Shown here: in pieces, positions 1 through 8,298 of the stretch
Position numbering within the stretch: the first letter of the stretch is position 1
Layout: the number at the start of each line of letters is the position of its first letter
Assembly: GCF_013403985.1 (NCBI RefSeq)
Contig: NZ_JABFDF010000007.1
Span: forward strand, 1-64,000
Direction: 5' to 3'
Origin: Winogradskyella ludwigii
GTDB taxonomy: Bacteria > Bacteroidota > Bacteroidia > Flavobacteriales > Flavobacteriaceae
DNA length: 64,000 nt
Notes under the pieces: model-generated
Seen by the model: the letters and a program-made list of their open reading frames with translations, nothing else
Databases searched by the model: none
Told to the model about the DNA's origin: nothing
Position numbers and translations under genes: made by a program

Positions 1-54
1 TTCAATATGTTAATGAACTTTTCTTTACTTTCTCTTAACGTTGTTGCGCTAAGC
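1..54 (-). promoter_or_regulatory. leader of an rRNA operon leaving the window on the left
   Basis: Read on the minus strand, this stretch contains GTTCATTAACATATTG (bases 18-3) shortly after a promoter. From memory, this resembles the conserved leader just upstream of the 16S rRNA gene in Flavobacteriaceae, where GTTCATTGACATATTG-like sequence is found. The 16S gene itself would lie beyond base 1 and is not visible. The call is inferred from the leader and the tandem promoters behind it. Confidence 0.6.
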
Positions 55-90
55 GGGTGCAAATATAAAACCCTTTTCCGTAACCACCAA
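55..90 (-). promoter_or_regulatory. proximal rrn promoter (Bacteroidota type)
   Basis: On the minus strand a TTTG box (90-87) is followed after 19 bases by TATATTTG (67-60), matching the Bacteroidota consensus TTTG-N19-TAnnTTTG. Transcription would start near base 53 and run off the left edge. Bases 55-77 are repeated exactly at 180-202. Confidence 0.65.
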
Positions 91-179
91 ACTTAATTTT
101 AGAAAAATTTAATTTCTTTTTCTAACTCAATTTCTCTTGGCAAGGAACGTATGAAACTTAAACTTTCGTTTTTGTTTCG

Positions 180-202
180 GGGTGCAAATATAAAACCCTT
201 TT
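180..202 (-). promoter_or_regulatory. distal rrn promoter, exact 23-base copy of 55-77
   Basis: This carries the same TATATTTG -7 box (192-185) in the same sequence context as the proximal promoter, 125 bases upstream of it. No clear -33 TTTG is visible upstream of this copy. Tandem promoters are usual for rRNA operons. Confidence 0.5.
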
Positions 203-483
203 AGAAACTAACACTACTTTATAGCACTTTATTTTAATATAATTCTCAAAACTCTTGAAACCAATATTTTAAACCCTAAAATTTTCTCAAATCCAAATAG
301 TTCATAGCCTCTTATACCCTATACTAAAAGATAAACGCTATATTATGATAAGCCTGAACCATAACAAATACTCGCGTTAGCGGTAGCAGCGGCATCCTTT
401 TTTGAGTTTTGATTACTTAATACTATATATAAAGACAATAGTATTACTAAAATAATCTCAAATTATAATCCAACTAAAAAGAT
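203..483. other. intergenic region without a recognised gene
   Basis: AT-rich, with no open frame of note on either strand. A GC-rich island at 371-400 (around GCGTTAGCGGTAGCAGCGGC followed by CATCC and a T run) stands out and may be a dispersed intergenic repeat or a leftward-entry terminator. No function can be assigned from sequence alone. Confidence 0.4.
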
Positions 484-536
484 ATAGCGGATGACGCGAC
501 TCTTTTGTTAATTTAAAACAAAAGTGAAACGCTATA
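484..536 (-). terminator. stem-loop at the end of the porin gene
   Basis: Nested inverted repeats TATAGCG (483-489) / CGCTATA (530-536) and CTTTTGTT (502-509) / AACAAAAG (517-524) span the stop codon of the porin-like gene. The fold is credible but has no long T run on the minus strand, so termination is only a probable role. Confidence 0.4.
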
Positions 537-2490
537 AAAAGAAATCCCAAACTAACCCAAATCTAATAGTAAAGTCTCTGTAAGGATTATTAGGTGCTGA
601 AAAATAATCGTATCCTGTAAAGGATGAATTGAAGTGTTCTGCTTTAAAAAAGATACGCGTTTGCCTAACCTTAGCATTAATAAAGAAATCTAACCTAGGG
701 AACCCTCCTAGTTTAGTTTCATTTTGGGTGTAAAACTCAGCTAACAATGGATCATAACCATTCATGTTATATTTAGAGAAGTAATTAAAGGTTACTCCTG
801 TCTGTAGGGTCATGGACTTTTTAAATATCTGATTAGAGTAATACAGAGTATTACGCGTAATGAGAGCTGGTACATTAAGCACATCTTCATCACTTACAAC
901 ATTTTGATACATAATAGAGTTGTCTAATGCAAAATTTCCTACTTTGATTTCCTTTTGAAGCTTAAGCCTCAAATATTGAATTGGCTTATTGTATTGTTTG
1001 GGTTTAATAATATTAACACCATCAAGTGTTTCTTCTAAATTGAAATAAGTGTAATTATCTATATTGGAAAGATCTAGGTTTACGTTAAACAATTTCTTAG
1101 ATTGAAAATTGAATTTTACCTGTTGCGTATTAACGTTTTTAAAATCATCAAAATTATACCAGTTATAATTAAGGTAATCACTTTGATATAATAGATAATT
1201 ATAATTAGCAAGTCTAGAATTAATTGAAATCCCACCAGAGACCTTTATATCATCATTTAAATTAAGACTTATAGAGCCATCTAAATAACTTCCAACGAAT
1301 GTATCGGACAGATTTAATCCTCCTTTACCAGAAATATTGAATCCTTTGTATGTTTTTGAATAGACTCCTTCCAATCCTAAAAAATTGGACTGAATTCTAT
1401 TTGTTATGGTTTCAGTTGGAAATAATATAAGACTATTATAACCGTAATTAATATCTGAATAATTTATAGCAAACTCTACATCCCCAATTATATTATTACT
1501 ATACTGAAGTCCCAGTGATGTTTTAAAGTTTTCTAATTTTACTTTATCATTAATGCTAGTTGTAAAAGCTTCACCAAAAAAACTAGTAGCAGCTGTTGTT
1601 TGACTGTATTGGTAATACTTATCTTCAAATGAAATTTTATTGACTAACGTAATACTATTATTACTTATAGAATCTTTATTTTGTAATAATGCATAAGACT
1701 GCTCCAAATAAAAGCGCTTACCTTCTAAAATATTTTCAGCATCTTCAAAAGCAGGATCAAATACGGATCTGTCTAAAAACTCTTCATCTCCAGAAGTGAA
1801 ATTATCAAGATCGTCGGTTTCTAGGCCACCGTTTTCTTGATTAAGAAGATCTTGCATAACGATATAACCTTTAGCGTTATATTTTTTATTCTTTGAGTTG
1901 TAATTTGAGCCAAACCTGAAATTACCAGAACTGGTTAATACATTTTGATAATTCCCCAGAGACCTTAGTCCTTTATATGCAATAGAAAAATTAAATTGTC
2001 GGGATAGATTTACTGTAAAAAAAGCATCTAATAGTTGGCCTTGTTCAAAAGCGGTCTTATATGTTAAGCGTGTCCAAGGTGTCGGAACCTCATAGTAATT
2101 AATATCATCATGTTCAAAATAATTAAAATGGCGCGCTCTAGCACCAAACAGTGGACTTGTATTAGAATCCCAACTATTAAAACTTAGTGTATTATATGTT
2201 TGACCAATATTAGCAAAAGAGATTAAATTGAAATTGTCTTGTTGTAGGTAATTAAATTTGTATTCTTTTTTAAGCGTCAATGTTGTATCAACTTGAACCG
2301 TATCTACTATGTTTTTAAATTGTAGATACATGTCTATTGTTGCAGTATCTTTAAAACCTTTAGATATTTTGACGGCAGACGTATCTTGTACACTCCCCAT
2401 CTTTCCACTTTTGAGTTTAGTTTGAGCAGTAAGACTTGTGGTAAATATGCAAAGTAAAAGTAAATATGAATATGAATATTTGATGTCCAT
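532..2490 (-). CDS. putative outer-membrane beta-barrel porin (Porin_10-like)
   Basis: 652 residues. An N-terminal signal peptide with a leucine-rich core ends near SLTAQ (about residue 23). The rest is rich in alternating aromatic/polar strands and closes with a terminal aromatic strand (VWDFFL), as in Gram-negative outer-membrane barrels. The length and the pattern of Tyr/Asn-rich strands fit the flavobacterial 'putative porin' family. It would sit in the outer membrane as a channel or scaffold; its substrate cannot be read from sequence. It is transcribed alone: the neighbouring minus-strand peptidase gene upstream ends in its own terminator. Another type of outer-membrane protein is possible. 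Confidence 0.65.
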   Translation of the reverse strand: MDIKYSYSYLLLLCIFTTSLTAQTKLKSGKMGSVQDTSAVKISKGFKDTATIDMYLQFKNIVDTVQVDTTLTLKKEYKFNYLQQDNFNLISFANIGQTYNTLSFNSWDSNTSPLFGARARHFNYFEHDDINYYEVPTPWTRLTYKTAFEQGQLLDAFFTVNLSRQFNFSIAYKGLRSLGNYQNVLTSSGNFRFGSNYNSKNKKYNAKGYIVMQDLLNQENGGLETDDLDNFTSGDEEFLDRSVFDPAFEDAENILEGKRFYLEQSYALLQNKDSISNNSITLVNKISFEDKYYQYSQTTAATSFFGEAFTTSINDKVKLENFKTSLGLQYSNNIIGDVEFAINYSDINYGYNSLILFPTETITNRIQSNFLGLEGVYSKTYKGFNISGKGGLNLSDTFVGSYLDGSISLNLNDDIKVSGGISINSRLANYNYLLYQSDYLNYNWYNFDDFKNVNTQQVKFNFQSKKLFNVNLDLSNIDNYTYFNLEETLDGVNIIKPKQYNKPIQYLRLKLQKEIKVGNFALDNSIMYQNVVSDEDVLNVPALITRNTLYYSNQIFKKSMTLQTGVTFNYFSKYNMNGYDPLLAEFYTQNETKLGGFPRLDFFINAKVRQTRIFFKAEHFNSSFTGYDYFSAPNNPYRDFTIRFGLVWDFFL

Positions 2491-2693
2491 TTAATATGAT
2501 ATAGTTTTCAAACAAAGAAAAACATAAATTATTGTTTATGCATAGAAAATACATTTTACTTAACACAAATAAATAATAACTGCAATATTAGGTACTGATA
2601 TGTTAATGCATTAAAACTAATTGTTATAAAATATCAGAAAGCAATAAACTACAATGTATGCTCACAATGCATCAATAAAATATTATATAAATT

Positions 2694-2727
2694 AAAGCCT
2701 GAACAATAATACTATTGTTCAGGCTTT
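2694..2727 (-). terminator. strong intrinsic terminator of the metallopeptidase gene
   Basis: A 15-base perfect stem (AAAGCCTGAACAATA paired with TATTGTTCAGGCTTT) with a 4-base loop and A/T runs lies 45 bases past the stop of the 2772-5042 gene. Confidence 0.85.
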
Positions 2728-2771
2728 AAAATTTTGATTAATTATAAGTATTGAATAAGAAATAAAATAAC

Positions 2772-5042
2772 TTATTCAATAATAATCTTAGCAGTAGTTA
2801 TATTATTTCCATTTGAAATATTTGCTATATATACTCCAGAAGCTACAGAATTTAGATTTATAGTCTCATTGAATTGAGCCGATTCATTTACAAAAATATT
2901 TTTGTAAACTGAACGTCCACTAATATCATAAACATCTATTTTAACAGAACTATTATTAAGAACTGAATCAAAACTAATTGTAAATTCCCCTTTACTTGGG
3001 TTTGGATATACATTTAAACTGTTAGCTAAAATATTATCATCAACACTCAAATTCATTTCAATAGCGAAATTTTTCGTGTTTAAATTATAGAATATATTAT
3101 CTGCTGATTCTACCATGAACCTACATGAAGCGGCATCAACATTTGGCAAAGTAATATCCTCAACACCATCGTTAGGCGTATTTGATAATAAAACTGTGTC
3201 AAAATTTAATCCGCCATCAGTAGACAACAGTATATTTACAATATTACTATTTATAGGAGCAACGTTAGTATTTCCAACATTCCATGTCACCGTTTGAATC
3301 GTAGAACCTGTATAAGATAAACCTGTAGTGTTTTGAGATGATACTGTAAATGCACCACTTGAATCACTAACTGTAACTGTCATAAAATCTAAGCCCACTT
3401 GACCACCAGAAATATCATTATCTCTAACTAAAAGAGAATAATTAACATCTCTATTAATTAAAACTAATTTCTCCCAAGTAGTTGAAGAATTAACACTACT
3501 CACATAGTCTTCAAGTTTTGGAATATATCTTGTGCTATTACTTGATGGAGGAAAAGATCTAACGATAGGACCAGTAGATGTTAAAAAATTTGGTGCTGCT
3601 ACACTAGCTCCTAAATCGTACTCCTCCCAACAATACGTTAAAGATTCTAAACCATCAATATCCGTTGCTACTCCAGCTAATCTATATGGAGTTCCTATTG
3701 GTATTGTATAATTACCACCAGCATTAGCTACAGGCGCAGTATTACCAGTACTTGATTGATTACCACATGTACTATTGCCATTAGTAATATTACCCCACAT
3801 TTGATCTATACTATTTTGATGAAAATAATTATCAGCCTCTGATTGTATGTTAGAACTTGATCCACAAATACCTGCGTAAGACATAATCGTAGTTCCACCA
3901 CCTGGCTCATATGCAGAGTTTGAAGTAGCTGCACTTGCACAACTCGTTGAATTATACGTGTGAAAAGCTCCAAATTGGTGCCCCATTTCATGCATCATTG
4001 TGTTTTCGAAAACTGTACCTTCTGGAATACTTGACAAACCACCACTCACAGCTCTTGCTTTATTATTAGTACAAGGTGAATATAACTGTGCTAAACCACT
4101 ACCTGAAGTACTTAACATGTGTCCAATATCATAATTCTCTGAACCTAAAAAGATATCAATCCAAGTTTGAGATTGATCAATCAATTCACTAATATCATTA
4201 TTAGATAAGAAACTGTCTTGTAAAAAAACAACATTACTATTATCATTAACTATTGTCATAGTAACCGATAATTCATTTTCATATACAGCATTAACTCTAG
4301 TCATTACATCATTCATAACATTTAAAATAGCATCTTTCTTTACAGTATCACTAGCACTAGAAAGCCCTAATTGAAATAAATGATAAGTTGCGTATTCTTG
4401 GGTACAAGCTAGAGCTAAACGAAATTCTCTTAACTGCCCATCATCTACATTTCTATCTGTAGCAGAACTTGAGCTACTATCGAAGCTAGTATGTGCCGCC
4501 TCTTCACTTTCATTTAAACAAACAATTTCTTCATTAGAAGATAAGTCTTTTTTGAAATACAAAATACAATACTGATTATTCTTAGTATAAGAATCAATGT
4601 ATTGAGTTCCTAATTCATCATTTAATATAATAGCATTGAAACCTTTTAGTGATACACTAAATCTTATCAAGATGTTTTTATTATCTACTGACCTACCTAT
4701 ATAAGAATGAACATTAGAAAGTCTATCTTGTAAATCAGAAGCCAAAACTGGTGCATCATAAACTTCAAACTTTTGTAATTTATTATTAAGTGGTAAATCA
4801 ACGAAGACTCCATTTACATTCTTAGCTTCTGATCTCATTGGTGCATTAGCTAATTTACTAATGAGTAAATCAAAATCTAATTGGTATGTAATATAAGAAT
4901 CAGGTAGTGCGCTTCTTTTCCAAGTATCTAAATCCGACGATAGATTAGTAACTTCATTCCAAATAGGGTTCTCTTTTTGAGCGTAAACACTCTGAGAAAT
5001 AACGGAAATAAATATTAGGAGAGAAAATAATTTTTGTTTCAT
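2772..5042 (-). CDS. secreted reprolysin-like zinc metallopeptidase with T9SS sorting domain
   Basis: 756 residues. Signal peptide 1-21 (cut after YAQ), a propeptide-like region to about 200, then a metzincin catalytic domain with the zinc motif HEMGHQFGAFH at 351-361 (HExxHxxGxxH). The middle holds a beta-sandwich region. The last roughly 75 residues, starting near LNVYPNPSKGEF, are a type A T9SS sorting domain that directs export through the type IX system and attachment to or release from the cell surface. It is a monocistronic gene with its own terminator. It lies just past the end of a SusC/SusD operon transcribed in the same direction, so it could supply peptides to that transporter (inference). 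The catalytic class is secure; the substrate is unknown. Confidence 0.9.
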   Translation of the reverse strand: MKQKLFSLLIFISVISQSVYAQKENPIWNEVTNLSSDLDTWKRSALPDSYITYQLDFDLLISKLANAPMRSEAKNVNGVFVDLPLNNKLQKFEVYDAPVLASDLQDRLSNVHSYIGRSVDNKNILIRFSVSLKGFNAIILNDELGTQYIDSYTKNNQYCILYFKKDLSSNEEIVCLNESEEAAHTSFDSSSSSATDRNVDDGQLREFRLALACTQEYATYHLFQLGLSSASDTVKKDAILNVMNDVMTRVNAVYENELSVTMTIVNDNSNVVFLQDSFLSNNDISELIDQSQTWIDIFLGSENYDIGHMLSTSGSGLAQLYSPCTNNKARAVSGGLSSIPEGTVFENTMMHEMGHQFGAFHTYNSTSCASAATSNSAYEPGGGTTIMSYAGICGSSSNIQSEADNYFHQNSIDQMWGNITNGNSTCGNQSSTGNTAPVANAGGNYTIPIGTPYRLAGVATDIDGLESLTYCWEEYDLGASVAAPNFLTSTGPIVRSFPPSSNSTRYIPKLEDYVSSVNSSTTWEKLVLINRDVNYSLLVRDNDISGGQVGLDFMTVTVSDSSGAFTVSSQNTTGLSYTGSTIQTVTWNVGNTNVAPINSNIVNILLSTDGGLNFDTVLLSNTPNDGVEDITLPNVDAASCRFMVESADNIFYNLNTKNFAIEMNLSVDDNILANSLNVYPNPSKGEFTISFDSVLNNSSVKIDVYDISGRSVYKNIFVNESAQFNETINLNSVASGVYIANISNGNNITTAKIIIE

Positions 5043-5180
5043 AATTTAAAATTTAGGTGTAAGGATTCTGAGGGTATTTTATATCACTCAATAATCAAAA
5101 ATAGTTATAATAAATAATATTACAATAGATATTTTGAATTTACATTACAAAAAGTATAAATCCTTTTATAAAATAAAAAA

Positions 5181-5200
5181 GCCCGCTAACGCGGGCTTTT
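5181..5200 (-). terminator. terminator of the SusC/SusD operon
   Basis: GCCCGC (5181-5186) pairs with GCGGGC (5191-5196) around a TAAC loop, with A and T runs on the two sides. It lies about 20 bases past the last gene of the operon, so it ends leftward transcription. It could also work in the other direction. Confidence 0.85.
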
Positions 5201-5218
5201 TATATATACAAAATAATT

Positions 5219-6076
5219 TTATAAAGCTGTCATCGTAAGATCTACTGTAAAATCTGTAGTAAATAGACCTTGTGTTAAGGTAATTAAGAATACGTCATTA
5301 CAACTATCATAAGTACCATAACCATCAGTTTCCGCAGATCCATCACCTCCTACTGTAGAATCAGTAGAAACAACGCTAACAGTTAAATCGTCATTAATAG
5401 ATATAGTAGCAGAATAAAGGTACTGCCCTGCTAAAGCAGGTTGACCAGCTACTTCAGCTACAAATTCTGGACCCCAAGTAGAAGTTACAGAAAACTGATT
5501 AGCAACACCTGTAGGAGTTAACGCTACAGTATGTGAAGGTGTTGCACCATTTGGACCAGTTACATCAACATTATAGCTATCTGCAGTAACTACAGGACAT
5601 GGAGTTGAAACTCTATAAGACGTGATACTATCATCATCTACACCTATTGTAACACCATCAACATCAACAGCAGTTAAAACTACATCAAAAACTATAGGTT
5701 CAGTAACTAAATCTAAATTCTCAAATCCTATTACAATATTCTGTACGCTAGGTGTACCATCTGCGCCAGGTGATACATCAGAAGAAAATGATAAAGTATC
5801 AGTACTTAAAGTACCTACAATACTAGTAAAATCTCCCTCAACAGCAACTAAACTATAAGTTACGTTTAAGCCACCTTCATAAACAGGTACTCTTAAACTC
5901 ACAGGTAACGATAACGATTCTGCAAACGGAGAAACAGTTGTACCACTACTAGGTGTAGCAAATTCAACCCATCCACTTGTAGGGTCATTGTAAAATCTTG
6001 AATTATCATCATCTTGCTCACAACTAAATGTTAAAACAAGAAACAAGATTGGTATTAATTTTAATATTTTTTTCAT
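5219..6076 (-). CDS. surface or periplasmic lipoprotein, last gene of SusC/SusD operon
   Basis: 285 residues with a lipoprotein signal (MKKILKLIPILFLVLTFSC, lipid-accepting Cys19) followed by the acidic run EQDDDN, which resembles the export signal of Bacteroidota surface lipoproteins. The body is beta-rich, with Calx-beta-like or Ig-like strands, and no catalytic motif. It starts 21 bases after the previous gene, so it is co-transcribed with susC and susD. By position it resembles SusE/SusF-type ligand-binding accessory proteins, but I do not recognise a specific family. Binding function is inferred only from context. Confidence 0.7.
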   Translation of the reverse strand: MKKILKLIPILFLVLTFSCEQDDDNSRFYNDPTSGWVEFATPSSGTTVSPFAESLSLPVSLRVPVYEGGLNVTYSLVAVEGDFTSIVGTLSTDTLSFSSDVSPGADGTPSVQNIVIGFENLDLVTEPIVFDVVLTAVDVDGVTIGVDDDSITSYRVSTPCPVVTADSYNVDVTGPNGATPSHTVALTPTGVANQFSVTSTWGPEFVAEVAGQPALAGQYLYSATISINDDLTVSVVSTDSTVGGDGSAETDGYGTYDSCNDVFLITLTQGLFTTDFTVDLTMTAL

Positions 6077-6097
6077 AAGATATGTTTTATATATTTA

Positions 6098-6841
6098 TTA
6101 TTCTACGATAGTAAAATCAGTTGACTCAGAAGCTCCAAAATTACCACTACCACTAGCATAAGAAACCACAGTTTGTGCTGCACAATATAAATTGTACGTT
6201 CCTGTGTTGGTTCCATCAAATAAACCATCACCATATGAATCATATATAGTAAATGTATAATCACCTGCTGCTAAAGAAATATTAGAGATTAATTCAGTTC
6301 CAGCAATACTATCATCGTAAGGTCCTCCTGACGCCACAATACTTCCAGAAGAATCTGCAACCTCCCAAGTAGTCTCAGACGTATAATTATCTGCTACAAT
6401 ATTAAGTTTAAGATCACCACAAACAAATGTAGTAATGTCATACTCTTTTAAAAAGCTAAATGTCACTGGAGGAAAAGCACTACCAGGTACATCAATAGAT
6501 AACGTTAATGAATTAAGAACAAAATCTTCTAAACCATCATAGTTCAAAGTTACGTCTAACGTACCTTCATAAGAATTAGCTGGAATAGTAGCAGAACCAA
6601 TAACATACTCACTAGACTCTACTGTTGAATCCTCAACAGTAACATCGAAAGTTCTAACCTCACTTGAAATTGTAGTAGATACAAGACCAACAGTGGAAGT
6701 AACACCACCAACAGGGACACTCAATTCTATAATAGATTCCGAAAATCCAACTGCTGTAGATCCATCGAAAGTAACTCGTTCTGTATCTTCACAAGATGCA
6801 ACCATCAAGAACACAAAGAATATTTTAAATAAATTTTTCAT
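6098..6841 (-). CDS. lipoprotein with a DSYGDG-type domain, third gene of SusC/SusD operon
   Basis: 247 residues. Lipoprotein signal with Cys17 (MVASCEDTE). The C-terminal half (about 140-235) shows the pattern ETTWEV...GGPY...GDYTFTIYDSYGDGLFDG, a Ca-loop-like Asp/Gly motif shared with many Bacteroidota secreted peptidases and adhesins. It sits 20 bases after susD and 21 before the next lipoprotein gene. It probably lies on the outer-membrane surface and helps ligand capture for the SusC channel. The exact role is unknown. Confidence 0.7.
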   Translation of the reverse strand: MKNLFKIFFVFLMVASCEDTERVTFDGSTAVGFSESIIELSVPVGGVTSTVGLVSTTISSEVRTFDVTVEDSTVESSEYVIGSATIPANSYEGTLDVTLNYDGLEDFVLNSLTLSIDVPGSAFPPVTFSFLKEYDITTFVCGDLKLNIVADNYTSETTWEVADSSGSIVASGGPYDDSIAGTELISNISLAAGDYTFTIYDSYGDGLFDGTNTGTYNLYCAAQTVVSYASGSGNFGASESTDFTIVE

Positions 6842-6861
6842 AATTTCAATTATTTTTTTTT

Positions 6862-8286
6862 TTAATAACCTGGAGCTTGTTGCTCAGCGATTACCGTGTT
6901 ACCATTAATTTCTCCTGAAGGTATTGGAAGAATAAATTTAGGAGAAGTAGAAGGTAATGAACATGGAACTGAACCACCACAATCACCTAAATCTTCCAAT
7001 CTTTCAATTCCGTCACCTGTAATAGAACGAACTCTCTTAATATCTGTATACCTATGACCTTCAAAAGCTAATTCTAATCTTCTTTCTGCTATAATTCCTT
7101 CGATAGCTTCAAGTAAAGAATTATACTCAACAGCATCTGGTGTACTAATATGTCTTGCAGTTTGAACCGCTAATACATCTGCTGCTGCCAAATCAAACTG
7201 AGTAGACTTTGCATAAGCTTCTGCTCTAATTAAATAGATTTCAGAAATTCTCATAGCTTTGAAATCATTAATAGCCAATGTATTTGAATTAATTGGATAT
7301 TTTCCTACTACTAATAAATCAGAAGCATCATCACCAGCGTCATCAAGAACAACTGTTTTTCTAATATCATCATCTGTATAGAGATCAAATAACTCTCTAG
7401 AAATCTCAAACTTTGGTCCTTGACCTGAGAAATTCCAGAAAAAATTGATACCATAATCAAAATCTTGAACATTGTCAAAATTGAAAACAACTTCTGTTTT
7501 ATCTGCATCTTCATTAAACATTGCAAAATACTGACTAAAGCTTGCTAATGGATAATCTGCAATTAAAGAATTACTATAAGCAATTGCGCCTGTATTATCA
7601 CCTGTTTCTAAAGCAATTCTTGCTCTTAAAAAAGTAACAAAATCCGGTGTAGCAAAATTAATATCAGTAGTTCCTGCAGGAAATAAAGCTAAAGCTTCAT
7701 CTAAATCTGATTGGATCCCTGTTAATACTTCACCTACAGTATTTCTACCTGGAGTTGCATCTGCTGAAACATAATCAACATAAGGAACACCTAATGCAGA
7801 ATCATCTGTCATATCAAAACCATAATATAATAACAACTCATAATGTGCTAATGCTCTAAAAGCATAAGTTTGTGCCAATATATTATTATAAGTATCAACA
7901 TCCGCAGGATCTGGTGAGATAGAAGAACTTGCAGTAAGCAATCTATTCATATCATTAATCATCGCGTATCTACCATTCCAAAGCGTTCCACCTCCAAAAG
8001 AGAAACCACCAGTATCTGCATTTAGAATTTGTTGATTGAATCCAATATCTTGACCACCATTATCTACACCTAATCTTGTGTTGTCGGTGAAAATAGAATT
8101 AAATCCAATGATATAATTATAACTAAGACTACCAATAACACCGTTAAGACCAAATTGAAGATCCTCTACTGTATTATAAGCCGTTTCTTCCACTAAACTA
8201 TCTACTGGAAGCCTATCTAATTGATCGCTACAACTTAGGAATACCGTTGCAACAAATAAGGGCAATATTATTAAATATTTTTTCAT
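6862..8286 (-). CDS. SusD/RagB-family nutrient-binding lipoprotein
   Basis: 474 residues with lipoprotein Cys19 (FLSCSDQLDRLP). The N-terminal SusD-like region (DSLVEETAYNTVEDLQFGLNG), the TPR-like helices around residues 135-230, and the C-terminal RagB motif (AERRLELAFEGHRYTDIKR) are all present. SusD proteins form the surface lid over a SusC barrel and capture ligand. The gene lies 12 bases after susC, so the pair is translated from one message. No glycoside hydrolase lies nearby, which makes peptides or a non-glycan ligand as likely as a sugar (inference). Confidence 0.95.
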   Translation of the reverse strand: MKKYLIILPLFVATVFLSCSDQLDRLPVDSLVEETAYNTVEDLQFGLNGVIGSLSYNYIIGFNSIFTDNTRLGVDNGGQDIGFNQQILNADTGGFSFGGGTLWNGRYAMINDMNRLLTASSSISPDPADVDTYNNILAQTYAFRALAHYELLLYYGFDMTDDSALGVPYVDYVSADATPGRNTVGEVLTGIQSDLDEALALFPAGTTDINFATPDFVTFLRARIALETGDNTGAIAYSNSLIADYPLASFSQYFAMFNEDADKTEVVFNFDNVQDFDYGINFFWNFSGQGPKFEISRELFDLYTDDDIRKTVVLDDAGDDASDLLVVGKYPINSNTLAINDFKAMRISEIYLIRAEAYAKSTQFDLAAADVLAVQTARHISTPDAVEYNSLLEAIEGIIAERRLELAFEGHRYTDIKRVRSITGDGIERLEDLGDCGGSVPCSLPSTSPKFILPIPSGEINGNTVIAEQQAPGY

Positions 8287-8298
8287 TTCTATTTTTTA

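Noticed and set aside
371..404. GC-rich patch as a tRNA or small RNA gene
   Set aside because: It does not fold into a cloverleaf and is too short; left as intergenic sequence.
3806..3991. Open frames in alternative frames of large genes
   Set aside because: They lie wholly inside well-supported genes, have no family features and odd composition, so they are shadows.
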